Of a DNA stretch of 64,000 bases, positions 12,608 to 26,700 are shown in pieces (position 1 is the first letter of the stretch; the number at the start of each line of letters is the position of its first letter). Made by a program: the position numbers and the translations under genes. The DNA is from Sialis fuliginosa (Eukaryota > Arthropoda > Insecta > Megaloptera > Sialidae). Below the pieces are notes generated by a model. The model saw nothing but the letters and a program-made list of their open reading frames with translations. It did no database searches and was not told the DNA's origin. Location of the stretch: positions 18,633,001 to 18,697,000 of the forward strand of contig OY540813.1 in the NCBI GenBank assembly GCA_961205875.1, read 5' to 3'.

Positions 12608-13070
12608 AACTTCCCAGCAGGAAGTTAATGTAATTGGTCCGAAAATCGAAATAAAAAATGTTAACATATTTTTATGCTTCAAGGTCACTGTAGTATATTT
12701 ACACTATTTTCAGAATGATGTATGTGTGTGTGTTTGTGTATGTACGTACGTACGTGTCATTTTTTCCTGCACCATATCTCGCAAATAAAAAATGCTATTG
12801 ATTTCGTTGGGTACTAATCAAAGCGTCTTGACGTGAATATGATCTGAAAAAAATTTCATCGAATTCGGTCAAACCGTTTTTTTATTAGAACAAAAACTGT
12901 AAAATAGTAGATTTCAAAATTTCTTGAAAAAGATTTATCAGATCTAATTTATTTTGGTGGCAATCGATATTTGGAAATACTTTGAAACCTTTGATTCAAG
13001 TATTGATAGTCATACCATGTTGGGAAGTTGGTTGTGTGAACCTCAAGGGTCGCACCCTACGGCTTGTTTT
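12608..13070. repeat. Dispersed repeat with GT-rich core
   Basis: The segment begins 'acttcccagcaggaagtt' and ends near 'catgttgggaagttggttg'. It contains a (GT)n run and a (GTAC)n run at about 12720-12755. The wording 'atttcatcgaattcggtcaaaccg' resembles non-LTR element tails. There is no coding capacity worth annotating. Confidence 0.4.
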
Positions 13071-14288
13071 ATTAATGTTAAAATGATTGCTGGTTATATT
13101 TTTATTAGACATAAATAAAATCAAGGTTAATTCGAAATTTATTTGGTGCAAATTGGGCAAAGAGGAATACCTACCAAAACATCTTAAATGTATTTTAAAT
13201 TTATAAGTATGTTTAATAATTTCCCTATTTTCATTTATACATTGGTCATCCTATTTAAGAATTTTTTTATAGTATACTGCAAAAATACCTATGAGTACAA
13301 AACGTTCTTCTACAATTGGCATATTGAAATATATCGTGCATTGTTATTAAAAAAATGACGTTTAAATATATGATATTAAATTAAATACCTATAATGACTA
13401 TAGTATGACACCGCATGTGTTAGTGATTTCTAGTAAATAACAATAATTTTGTTTAGTATGGTGTAAGTTTGTATAGCATATGATTATTTTTTGATGTAGG
13501 GTAGATGTAACAAAAAACATAAAACAAATTTTGTTTATTTTATATTTATTATGGTGGGTTGCATAATGCAAAAATAATCATCCTAAATATAATTATGGAT
13601 AGTAAACGGGCGATTTACTAACTCTAATTATTTTTTGTTTTATGATTTTAATATTTTTTTCTAAAACCGTTTAAAAAGTAGGTTTTTACATTGATATTTC
13701 AGTACGTAAAGTAGTACTTTTGCACCCGCCGTGAAAAAAAAGTAATTTTTACGCACGGCGGGCGCAAAATTAATTTATTATTTGTTCCAAAAAAATAAAA
13801 AAATAAAAATAATTGAGTTTTAATATTAATATTAAATTAATATTGAAAAGATCATATTAAAAAAATCTATATATAATTCTATGAAAATATATGTATTTTA
13901 ATCATAGCAATTTAAGTACATAGCTATCGATAGATTAGAAAGAGTAGTATTAAAATAAGAGTTATTTTAAAGAATTCTAAATTTCAGATCCGTTATGAAT
14001 AAGAAATATTTATAAAATTACATAAGTGTTATAACTAGTAGCACTCTTCTATTTAAACATTTTTTTTTAATTTGGGGGCTCATAGAACCGCGGGGCTCTA
14101 GGCTGTAGTCTGTACTCTGTAGCCTTTTTATTTGCATGACAAGTCCATCATACTATTATAATTTTAAAAAGTCGATTTTGACACTAGCCGTTATTGGGCA
14201 TAGTTATCCTACGCACAAATATATAATAGCAGGTCCCGCGATATGCAAACACTATTGTATAACTTATGTTTAACACTTTTCACTCGCG
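13071..14288. other. Intergenic AT-rich DNA
   Basis: No gene, RNA or clear repeat boundary is recognised. There is a small palindrome around 'cacccgccgtgaaaaaaaag' near 13723 pairing with 'cgcacggcgggcgc' near 13750. Confidence 0.4.
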
Positions 14289-14289
14289 G

Positions 14290-14345
14290 TATTCACGGTT
14301 GAGCGATTCGCAGTGGAGGGGCAATGGTTCGAATCCCGTGCACAT
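14290..14345 (+). repeat. tRNA-like (SINE-like) remnant
   Basis: GGTTCGAATCC at 14326-14336 is a perfect RNA polymerase III B box, with an A-box-like stretch (gagcgattcgcagtgg) before it. The spacing is too short for a functional tRNA and no cloverleaf closes, so it is best read as a tRNA-derived SINE fragment. Confidence 0.35.
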
Positions 14346-14788
14346 CAACGATTAACGAAATGTGTTCAGTTTGTAATCACTTTGCGATCTGGGAAGATCG
14401 TGGAAGTTAAAAAAGATATCATTTGTAAATAGTTAAAATTTAATTTTTGTTGTACATACAAGTATGGAAAGTTAATTTTTTGAATGAGAAAATGTTAAAA
14501 AAATCTATTAAAACAGTTTGTACTGACTGATTATTTTATCAATTAAATAATTTTTACGCTTATAAAATTTGATATATTTAACAATATTTTTGGATGAAAA
14601 TTTAAAATTCTATAGATAATCTATAAAAAATACAATAAAATAAACAAGTGTTAATTTATTTATTTTTTAATAAGTGAATATAAAAATTAAAGTGTCAAGT
14701 TTGATTGTATTCGATTAATGATAGTTTAAAACAGTGCAGCTACTGGCAGTACTGTAGGACAAGAATGACATGAAGGGGTCACGTCAAA

Positions 14789-17700
14789 ATGCGATGCGCT
14801 CTGGTCCTACTGTGCGTTTTATGGTGTTTAATATATTTGGGAGATTGTCTACAAAAGGTGAGATAAACTTTTTTATTGAAATATCCTAACATAGAGATAA
14901 TCAAATTTACACAAAAAACGACTCAATTTTTATTTTTATTTAAACATTCAAGTTATTTTATTTTTGTAAAAAAGATTGTAAACTTATGTCCAGTATTATA
15001 AACCAGCTAGCAAAATTTGCTAGCTTGCAACCACTTCCAAATGAAGTTTCAAACGTATCTGATAGTTTTCTTTAAGTTTTATTAAATGTTTGACAATTTT
15101 CGCACACGCGTGGTATGTAAACATCAATGGTATTAAAACAGTGGTGATATTATGAAAATTATTTTGTTAGGTCAAAGTCGCAAACTGTGTTACAATTAGT
15201 TGAAGTATCACTGCTCTAAATTCTATAGCTAATCCATAGATACTATCACAGAATTAATGATAATTTGAGAGTGTTTGCAAGCTAGCAAATAATGCGAGCT
15301 CTTTTATAATACTGGACATTAAACTGATAATAGAACAATTGAAACTGTATCAGAAAGTCGTCATAGGTTATTGAAAATATTGGATGTTGATATTAAGAGA
15401 AGTCGAGTTTTATGTACTATGTTAATGCCCAGTATTATAAAGAATTTGCTTGAGTACAAATGAAAATTTGCTTTCAGCTAACGCTATCTGCTAGGTGTCA
15501 AATTGTTATGAAATTACTCGATATTTGATAGCAGTGGTAATAAATGTAAAATAATGTAAATGCTATGCATTTTATGAGGTACACTTGGCAGTACTTATTT
15601 AAAGTAATTGATTGTACTTATCGCGCATGCGTCAAGGTTATGATATGTACAATTTCATTCGCTACTTCTGTGAGTGTGTTGTCATTTATATGTAATACCT
15701 AGCAGATAGCGTTAGCTGGAAGCTAATTTGCATTTGCACTCAAGCAAATTCTTTATAATACCGGGTTTATGAATGGCTATAATATATAATTCCATTGTTA
15801 CCATCCGTATTATGGTTCATGAAAGTCATGAAGTTAACTAATAACAAATTGCATTTAGAGCCATACTTGGGTTTTTTGAGGCGCAAAATTGGTTTGTGGC
15901 CCCTCCTCATATATTTTCAAATTGAATGGGATTTTTTATGATAATCACCACAAAAAATAATCTTGTACAAAATATAACAATTATCAATTTATTATTAAGA
16001 ATATAAAAAAACTTATATTAAATACCCAGTTTTATAAAGAACTAATAAATATTGATAGAAAGTAGGATTAATTTTACGAAGTGTAGGACAAAATTACATT
16101 TGTTTTATATTGCTAAAGTTTTATATCTATAGTAGGTATTGTTGTTAAATAATTGACTAATAATAAAATAAATTAATGATCATTCAAAAACTTTTTTAAA
16201 GAATGATTTATCAATTCAATTGCTTTAAAATTTGATAAAACGAAAAGAAATTCCACAAAATAATCTTCATTACAAGTCACATAGTACATTTTATAATCTC
16301 TTTTAAAAATCATTGGAGAAAAATATTAAAATTAATTTATTGAACCTTTTAAAAATAAATGGTTACCGGTTATCCTTGAAAAGGTTCGGATTCAGATTCA
16401 GGTTCGTAGACATTGAAATATAACGGTTCGGTGCGGGTTCGGGTTATGAAAAATACGGGTTTTTTCGGGTTCGGGTTTGGGTTCAGATTCAAGTCTCTGG
16501 TTATAACAAACATGCTTAGTATTCGAAAAATCGAGTATATAAGCTTGATTTCCTCTAAAGCTAAGCTACCAACAAATTATGTTATAACTTTCTTTCTTTC
16601 AAGGGTTTTTTAAACTTCAATACGTTCATCATATACATAAGATATAAAACGACGTCTCCACGAGTTGGTTTTACTATCGGTTAGTTCTTCATGATAGTTA
16701 AGTTGTTAAAAAAGGCGTTATCGAAGATACAAGGATATGTTAAAAATATATTCAGAGTTAAAAAAGTTATAAAAGTAGAATGATGAGAAAGAATCGAAAA
16801 ACCGAAAACGGCTTGAAATATCAATACTTATATCATATTAGATCGAAGGATTTATTATGGGATTTGAGTGAATTTCAAAATTTCGTTAAACTTTAATATA
16901 TAGATAGACTTTTATCCATATTTCTCCTGAAAATGATAACTCGTCTTTTGAAACCTAACGGTCTGGAATAAAACAGACAATAAACAAGATAGCTTGATAA
17001 TACCCGTCTCTTTTGGATAGTAATCAGCTGAAGATAGTTTAAGTACATAGCTCGTGGAGATGATAAGTTGATTGTGTTCATACCTTCTCTGAAGTTGGGT
17101 CATCAACTACTCAACTATCCAACTAGATTGTATACAACGGTCACATATACCGGCTGTTGTTTTTGTCATTTAAATTAGCAATAATAATGACAGAGCGACT
17201 GCAAATATTGTTTTTGTTACGAATGGCATTGTTCGCGCGTTAATTAGCGGACGTCACGGTTTGTGTATCGTCAAACAATCCGCGTTACAAATCACAGACG
17301 TGAAACATACAGACCTACTGGACCTAGCCATAGGTACCTTACATAGTTGTACCTTAAATACATGGAGTTTAACCTTTGAAGGTCGATCGTATATTGATAC
17401 ATTAATACGTGGACTGAAATTAGCTTTTAGTTGATTTTTTTAAATTTTGCTTGAATAAAATGATATTTAATTTATTTGTCATTACAAATATTAGTCATTT
17501 TCTTAAAAATTGCAAACTTGTTCATTCAATCTTGTGTATATAACGGGTCAAGTTAGTAGAGAAGCGATTATTCGGTAAATTTAGGATTATTGTCATGAGT
17601 CGAGTCCGAAGTTTGATTGAAATAAAAGTAATTTTGAGGTTTACCTGAGTAAAATGCTCTTTAATCGATGTTGCTTCGGTAAGGTTGGGTTTTTGACAGC

Positions 17701-20700
17701 AATAAAAACAATTAAACTTCAATAATGAAAATTCGTTTATAAAAATTAATTACTTTAATACAGTTCATTGTGGTGGACATTGACTCCATGTTTTGAACTA
17801 AAATAACTCCCAGTTTCGCCACAGGCAATTAGAGGCAGTAGAGAATAGAAGAGATTGTCCTTACTAAGGACAATTAACTTAACACAATTTAATTCAATGC
17901 AATAACTAACATTACCTGAGTGGTACCGGTTACAGTATACTCTACTCGGGTAAAGCCTGAAATTCGATTTATTTCAGTCAAAATTCGATGAATACCCATG
18001 GCACATTGATAATTCTAAGTTCATCCGGGTAATCCTAGATCTGTCATATCTACAATACCCATAACATATTTTTTTCTTTTAATGGATCCAATATTAAAAA
18101 ACTTAATAACTAATAACATTACATTAAGTTACTATGACTTCATTAAGCCTCAAATCATTAGATACACCGAATTATGTTTTTGCAAGGTAGATACGTAATA
18201 TGCCTATCACCTTATTAAAAAAGATATGATATACATAAAAAACTAAAGAATGTTCTAAAGGCCCTTTTGAGTAGATGTTGAAAACACTTCCTTGTATATT
18301 CTTAGTTAGTTAGTTGAAGTAATTTAGTGCGATATCGTGAGTTAAAGCGAATCAAATACAGTGTTTAAAAGAGTGGCTTAAGCATGAATCCGTGCGTCTA
18401 ACGGATGGTTAACAAACTTAAAATAAAAATAAAATATGTGCATACCATAGACATAAAGCATGTACCGTGCATTTTGTATTAACATAATGGTGTAACATTT
18501 CTTCAAAACAGTGAGAGAGATGCGGTGGCGTTTGGGATATATCTATCTCTCTTTTTATAAGAAGAATGAAATAGTTACTTCTGTTTAAATTTTGACACGG
18601 CTCTGTTTTTAAGTCAGATGCGCGGCCCATGCTCTATGCCTATGTAACATACAATCACAATTTCAGGAACATAGAAACTTCAACGGATGTTTTTTTATCA
18701 GAATTAAAAAAGAGAGAGAAAAATGAACCGTGTAAAATCAAATCAATACGTGCAAAAATTTTTTAATTTTTTTGTTATCGACCGAACTATTTTAAAATCG
18801 TGTAAAAACAGAATTGGGTGTAGATTAGATATATTTTTTTGTTTTTACAAATTACTATTAACAAAATGTATTTCACATTTATGTATATTTTGATATTTTG
18901 GTTAAAAATATCCATTTAAATACCATTTAAATATCCATTAAATACAAAGAAATTCAATTTCCGTTCAGAATTCTAGATTCTTTTCAGTTCTTTTTTTACA
19001 GTCCTTATTATGTATGGGTCAAGATACAGCTGTTTAATTAACGGTTCATTTATTCACTTCATTTTATTCGCTTCAAGTTGCATTTTTGTTTCTCACAAAT
19101 ATCTGAAGAAAGGAAGAATGAAGATATAACGGTTTCTGTCAAGCAAAACATTCATGTTGCATTTACTGTCGGTGCATTATAACATTATAATACATAAGTT
19201 TATCTTGTTTTCAATTGATGTTGAAAAATATGATATAACATAAGATATATCTTCTTTGTTGATATAATTTATAATTATGTTCTCCTCAGTTCCGCACGAT
19301 ATCTAACACTCTGCAGTCGTTAATGCAGTTGTAGTTATGCAGAAATAGTTGGGGCTTTTGTAGAATGCACAATAAGATGATAGATATTTATTTGGTATTA
19401 ACATAGAAACAATTTATATTTTTGTATAAGTATACAGCATGAATACCTTAGGGTTATAATTATTTGTGCTCTACCTACAAATTATTAAGCATTTTATAAA
19501 TTGAAAATTAATTTAGCTAAGACATGGCTATTATCATATAAAACTTTTGTCTTATTTTTATTGTTTATGTTCATGGAAGCCATACTATTTTTACTTTCTT
19601 ATATGGTTATAAGTATGAAATATATATGGTAAGTAGGTATTGTTAAGCCGAATTTTCCAATTTGAGATTTTGATGGAAATATCCATTTTGACCTTTCTCG
19701 AATATATTCTGACTATTTTCGCCATGATGTATGTATGCATGTCTGCCTGCATACGCTGTAACTCAAAAACGATAAAGCACATAAGAGTAAAAATTTATAT
19801 TTAATTTAATTATATTTAATTAATTTTTGTCTCATAAAAAAACTTCCTATTTTTGAAAACGATCTTACAACCGGAACTTGATATTTACTCTTGTCAACTT
19901 TAAAATTTTTCAATTTTTTTTTTATACGGGGTGAACTAAAAATTGTATTAATTGTCTCTTTATGCCTACTGTGGGTGCGTATGTATGTACTAGAGAGCTA
20001 CAAAATTCAGTGCAATTTTAATCGGGGAAGGTGTAGTGCAATAGATGAAAGTTTATATACTTATATATAACAATACAAAATACGAACTTTTGATTGGTTA
20101 GCTTAAAAGTTATGGGCTGTTTTAGTGATTGTTTTTCTTAATATTGTGGTATTTGTGGTTAAATAACTTTCAACAGTTTTGAAATATCAGAAATGTTTTC
20201 TAATGCTATTGATTTTTGTTGCAGGTGACGGAAGAAACACTATTAGATTTATTAACAACATCTGAAAAATTGCTGATATTTGGACCGAATTTAAACGAAG
20301 AAGGTAAGATATTGCACAACACAAGTGCTACAGTCACAGATGGCAGAACTTTTATTTCTTTGTAAATTATTTTGCTTCTTTACAATAACCTCTAGAATAG
20401 GTTTTTTCATACAATTATAAAATAATAACTGTGACATTACAGTCTTATTATGTTATATTATTAAGCTTAATTAAAATTTATTTGTTTTTATTTTAATTAG
20501 TTTTATAAAATACATTCTAATTTCGTGAATTAATTTTTTAATTAATTCTCCACGTCTTCTTCAAAATATCAGCATCTTTGAATAAAGTTTATTTAAGTAA
20601 TAAATATAAACTAATATGAAACAGCTGTATAATACTTTTTTTTGGTAACTTTTATTTTGGTAAAATAAGTCGGTCTCGTTTCGTGCATGTGACCGAAACC

Positions 20701-23700
20701 AAGAAAAGTATCTTTTTATAAAAAAAATAACTTTTCATTAATATGGAAATTGATTATTAAATTTCATAACTGTATCATAATGGGTTCTCCAGATATAAAT
20801 TGTTTTTCGGAGGGCTGTAACTCCCAAAAAATTTCCGGAATTATATGAATTATATGAACTTTTTTTCTCCAAATAAACCAAAGAATAGCACCCTTGAGTA
20901 TGGCTGGGTTTATAAGGAATATTTTGTATATAACTCCGTAGAAAAATCGTGTCCGAGATAAGAGTAGACTCTGATTGTACTACCTTCAAAACTTAAAGAA
21001 AAGTTAATTTCCGCATGGCGGCTGTGCATGTGTGTGTTTGTGTGTTTGGATGTAGAGTTTTCTTTCGTTCACGATAACTACTGTAAAAATGTATCGATCT
21101 GTATTATTTTTGGGGAAAATGTTTGTCTCAATAAGTACTCCAGATCTATTGATTTTGGTGCTAATCGGATTAAGGGTTTTGGAAATATTCGAAATTTTGT
21201 AACTTTTATCGTCTAAAAAGTGAACGTTGCGAGTATTATTTCATTTATTTTGATAAGACTTGGTACATTTGTAGTTCAATTGAACCTAAGGGACATTTAT
21301 TATTTGTATGTGCCTAAATAGCTATTTAGTTATTCTACGAATGTGTATTATGTTTTTGACATTAGGTCATTAGAAAATTTATATTTATAATACAAACGTG
21401 AGTTTTATTTCTGACAAACCCCATTGAAATTTTGCGTACTTTAAAATTGTTTAAAAAGATATTAAAGAACATGGAAGTCATGAATGGTTCTCCATACCGA
21501 TATTTATAACATTTTAATATCGGGACACTTAGCAAGGCTTTTGATGAGACTTATAAATAAAGTTAATATCGTCTCGTTAAAATTCAAGTGATAACATCTC
21601 GGTCTTCTCTCGTACAGTCTTATTCAATAGGTATTGCCAGAACTAAATTATCTAATGTAATGTACAACAATGGATATCTGTATTATTTAACTTCTTAATT
21701 TCCATTAAAAATGATTGTCCAAAACGACGTTGACAACAATGTATATAAAACAAAACAAAAGAGTTAGCGAGCGGGCGAGCATCGAACCCTGACCTTCGCG
21801 TGTGCCGTTGCGAAGAGCCGGAAACAATTTCCCAAACAGCTTTGCGATTTCATCTTGATTCCATTTTTCTTATTTGGTTTACCGTGAAGTGTAGAAAAAC
21901 ATACGGTCTTTTTCTGTTGCAATCCAGGAACTCGGATCATATGTAAATTAATTACACGTATTATTTACCTAAGTGTAATTTTAAGTAACTTGGTTACTGG
22001 GATGTGAAAACTAACCTAAAGACTAATAAAAATGTGTTTTCTTTATTTAATGTACGGGAGCGAAACAATAACACTAATTATCGCGAATATTTTCTTTTGT
22101 GATAATATTTTAATTTTTTGTAAACGCATATAAGGCACCAGTCTTGGATATGACCCCAGTAATGGCTATTTTAAATTAAATGTATTGAATTAGAAATATT
22201 TGTTGATACTTGATTACTATCATTTCTGAATATTAATCTATATAAATTTAACTGTCTTACAGCGTGATTTGATGACAATCGGCCAATAGGTGTCAAAATG
22301 GTGGACATTTAAACTAATTATTAGTATAATTTATTTATTAATTTTTATATTATCATAAAACTGCTTTACATTGTTTCAAATTTGACGATTCTTTCTATTA
22401 AATCTTTTGTGTCGTATTACTTATCATTTTGTAATCATAAGTACCCATCACTGCGTGCTCATTACTGGTTTTACTTTATCCATTACTGGAAAATTAAAAA
22501 AAAACTAACTATATTTGCGGACTTTGGTAATTAAATTGATTAAATAAAGAGTTACTTGTTTGATTTCATAACTGTACAACAATGAGTTCTGTGGATATTG
22601 AATAAAAACTAATTTTGGGCAAAATTTTCGGAAGGCTGTAGCTCCCTCACGGGGAATTTCCGGATACATGTTTGAAATTACATTCTCGATTTACTGTTGA
22701 ATTTTTTTATACTAGTTGTAAATCATCCTGTATGTAATACAATTTATTGTACACTTCCAACCTTCCTGTAATGTAATTTATATTACTAAATACAGTATTT
22801 TTCTATTCTATACTATTCTATTCAAGAGTTACTTGTTTTATCACTTAAATGGGTTCATGAGAATTACAAAAAAGAAGCCCGTCAATCACAAAAACAGTAA
22901 ACCTTGCTCTTATAGCGGCCATAACTGGTGTCAGTACCTTATGCTCTTTCGTTATTAATTTCTATCATTATTTAACTTTACTTATACTAATAATTATTTT
23001 TATGATTGATGAGATATAATTACAGAATACGTTATTTTTAATGAATGGGAAAAACAGGAAGTATTGTTGAGTTGAAGCTTTATGATTAACTAAAGGCATA
23101 TTCCGCATATTATTAACACCATTGAGCTGTTGGAAAAGAAGCAATTCAGCACGGGAGTTAATATTTCTTCTTCTGTCACGTATGGAGGGTTGTAATTTTT
23201 ATTATGAATTAATTAATTAATGAAAATTAATCATTATATTAGGTACAACGTAAATGTGTAGTAAACTATTTTAAATGTTTGACGTACATAAATTAAAATA
23301 TTTTTTTTTTTACAAAAATCAACATTTTAACGTAATTTTTTATAAATATCAATTAAATAGCAATACATTACCCTACTATTGAGCTGTCGGAAAATAAGTA
23401 GCATTATTAGAATATAATTTTATTCTTTACAAAATGACGTCCTTAAAATATTTTTATCAGTTATCATGAATCAGTAATACCAACTTTAGTACTAAAGAAT
23501 AATTTTTCCATATTATTTAAATGGGAAACAAGATCCCCTCTTAAAATTGAACTACAGGGTAATCCTTGTGGGAGGATTTTTTTTGGGTCATAAACAACCT
23601 TATTTCGTAACGAGAACGAGGGAAAAAAATGTTTTTACACAACCTAAAATGCATATACACGAAAATTTAATAAAAAAATAATATTTTATGAACTACAAAG

Positions 23701-26700
23701 AATTGTTTACTTGAATGTATAGAAATCTATTTTCTTGTTCCTCTAGAATTTTGTTAACAATTTTGGTAACTACGCCAATTTACTTGGAATCTCACGAAAA
23801 CGTTAAAGTGCATACATAAGTATTAAATATATTTAATAATTTATAAGTATACATTTATACGCAAGTACAAATTACTATTCTATTTTTTGTTCCTAATCTC
23901 CTCATGCAATTATGAGTATATAAATGCATCTAACGATAAGATACCATCTTAAAGGTTATTTAATAAATTACTATTTAATTTATAATAACTTTTGTGCGTT
24001 TATTATTTGAATCCGTGCAATCATTAGTACTGCTTAAGGTCAATAGTATCTAAATTAGAGGTGAAATTACAAAAGATAAGGATCGTCCATGGCGTGGTAT
24101 TGTACTAAATCTTTGCTAAAACTCTCTCAGGCAATATGCAGAGTGGGTATTGTACCAGCAGGACCTTGAGTAACAGATAGAGTTTTCAGTGGCAGTTGAA
24201 ATTATATTTGGATAATATTATGTTATTTGAAGGAACTTCTTTGTATTTCTTCAACTGCTTAACTATTCTTTTTACTTGTCTCCTACTTGCCGACTTAGTA
24301 TTCTGGATTGATCTTGAAAAGTTTGTTATACGAGTATAGTTCTATTTTTTGTAGTAACATTTCATTTACATTATTTAATCGTTTGGTAGTTGTACAGCCT
24401 TGTTTTACTAGGTTTAAACCTACACAGGATGATTCAGATTGGCATACCAAACTTGAATAGTGGTTTGAGGAAGTTATTTTAAACAAAAAAGTTTATATGA
24501 ATATTAGGGTGTGCCAAAAAAAAAGAACATTCGCTCTCGTTACATTAAAATAAATTAAATGTTAATTTTATGGGGAATTTAATTCTCTATAAAAATAGTC
24601 TAAAGAGATATAAGTGTAAATGCAATGAGTTAAAAACTTATAAGCGTTTTAAATATTTTTTTACAAAATTCAGCATTTTAACGTCAATATTCGATAAATA
24701 TCAATTAAATAGGAATACATAACTCTACTACTGAGTATTCGGAAAAAGAATGACCCAGCCGACTTGTATTATTAGAAAATAATTTTATTCTCTACAAAAT
24801 GATGTCCTTAATTTTTGTAATCACTTATCATGAATCAGTAATACCAACTTTGGTAGTAAAGAATAATTTTTCAATGTTATTTAAATGGGAAACGATACTC
24901 CCCTTTACGGCACCTCTTAAAATTGAACTACAGGATAATCCTTCGGCAAGGATTTATTTTAGGTCATAAACTAACATATTTCGTAGAGAGAGAGCGAAAA
25001 AAAAATGCTTTTTTTGACACACCTTAAATTGGATATGTATCCGGAAATTTTTCATAAGAGAGTTACAGCCCTAAAAAGATTTGAAAATCGGTTTATTGAA
25101 TTTATTTGTTTAATTTTTTAAAATTTGGTTGAATTTTATAAAGCATAAAATTATATTTGGTAACAGTACTAATAAAATAATTGAATTTGGCATCTCATAC
25201 ATTTTTCATAATATTTACACCAGTAAAAAAAAATCTACGTTGTCTGAGCTAGTAGTATATACTTATTTGCTTAAGTCATAACTTTTACATTGAGTTTCCG
25301 CGAAAAAAGTTAGTATATAAAAACTATAAAGGACCTTTTTGTAGATATTTCTTCAATTTATCCATCGTAATATGACCGTAACTTCATTATTATATTAAAA
25401 TATATACGAATGAAGATAGGTATTTACTTAAAACTAATTGTTAATACTTTTTAGGGTAACATATTTATAAAGCATAAACAAAAATTCAGCTCTCTTGGAA
25501 TTTTTCCGTAGACACAACTTTTTTCGTTCTAAATGAACTGGACTAAAATGCAATGGCGGGGTGCTGGGGTGGGATAATATTCCAATATACTTATTTTGAA
25601 CTAAATTAACAAGATTCAGGATTAATACAGATACAATATAGTAGTGAATAATAGTGAATGTAATTTGTATCATTGATTGATACATTTTTTTTGTAACAGC
25701 GAAAGTGCAGTACATTTTTAATTCTGTTTTCGAAAGAAGTTTGTACAAAGTAATTCTGATAGTAAATAAATAATCAAATGGTTTGCAGGTTGACTATCAG
25801 TGCATGACCTGTGGTGGATTGTGCATCACAGAAACGTTCAACTTTCATTCGCTTCAGAGACATGTGCAATATAAAAAATAACAAAACCAAAATTTATTTA
25901 GTTAGTTAGTATTTTTTGTTCTTTAATTTTTCCCGGGTTATACTTTACTAATTTGTCATAGGATTAACCGTTAACGAGAAATACGGTAGTAAAGAAAGTA
26001 CTGCAGAATTTCACTTAATAATGATGCATCAAATTATACATAGTACACGAAATAAGATTATATTTTTGTTCTCTATATAATTAAAAATTATTTAATTAGA
26101 AAAAAAGTTTGTGCAAATATACCACCTAATTATACTTGACTAACTTGACTAAAAAACGAAACTAAAAATTGGCATTTGTTGATACGGATGCATTTTTGGA
26201 GATATATTTACATTAACATTTTTTTTTAGTTTTAAACACAGAACAAGAATATAATCTTATTTTATTATATATATTATACTTTCTTTACTATCAAAGTTAT
26301 CGTAAAAAGTTAATCCTAGAACAAATTAATAAAGTCTATTTTTGTGTATTTTGTGTCAGATAATCTTATAACAGTGCCAAACCCGGGGAAACTTAAAGAA
26401 TAAAACAATACTAGATAAAAATCAAAGGACACACTGGCCCTATACACCCCTGGTGTATATAATTATTGGTTGATACTGGAAATCGATAGTACATATTAAT
26501 ATTGAACCGATAATGAAAATTTATTACTGTATCACAATGGATTCTCTAGGTATTAAATAAAAATAAATATTATATTATATACTAATTTCCGGACACATGT
26601 TCATATAAAATTGTTTGCTTTGAATATTTTTCTCAATCAACTGTTCATGTTTGTTCCACCTAATAAGACTTTACCTGACTGTATATATGTAACTCTTTCG

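Noticed and set aside
14290-14345. Functional tRNA gene
   Set aside because: A good B box is present, but A-to-B spacing is too short and no cloverleaf forms.
16383-16490. Internal telomeric array
   Set aside because: Insect telomeres are normally TTAGG; the unit here is GGTTCGG-like and degenerate, and it belongs to a dispersed repeat.
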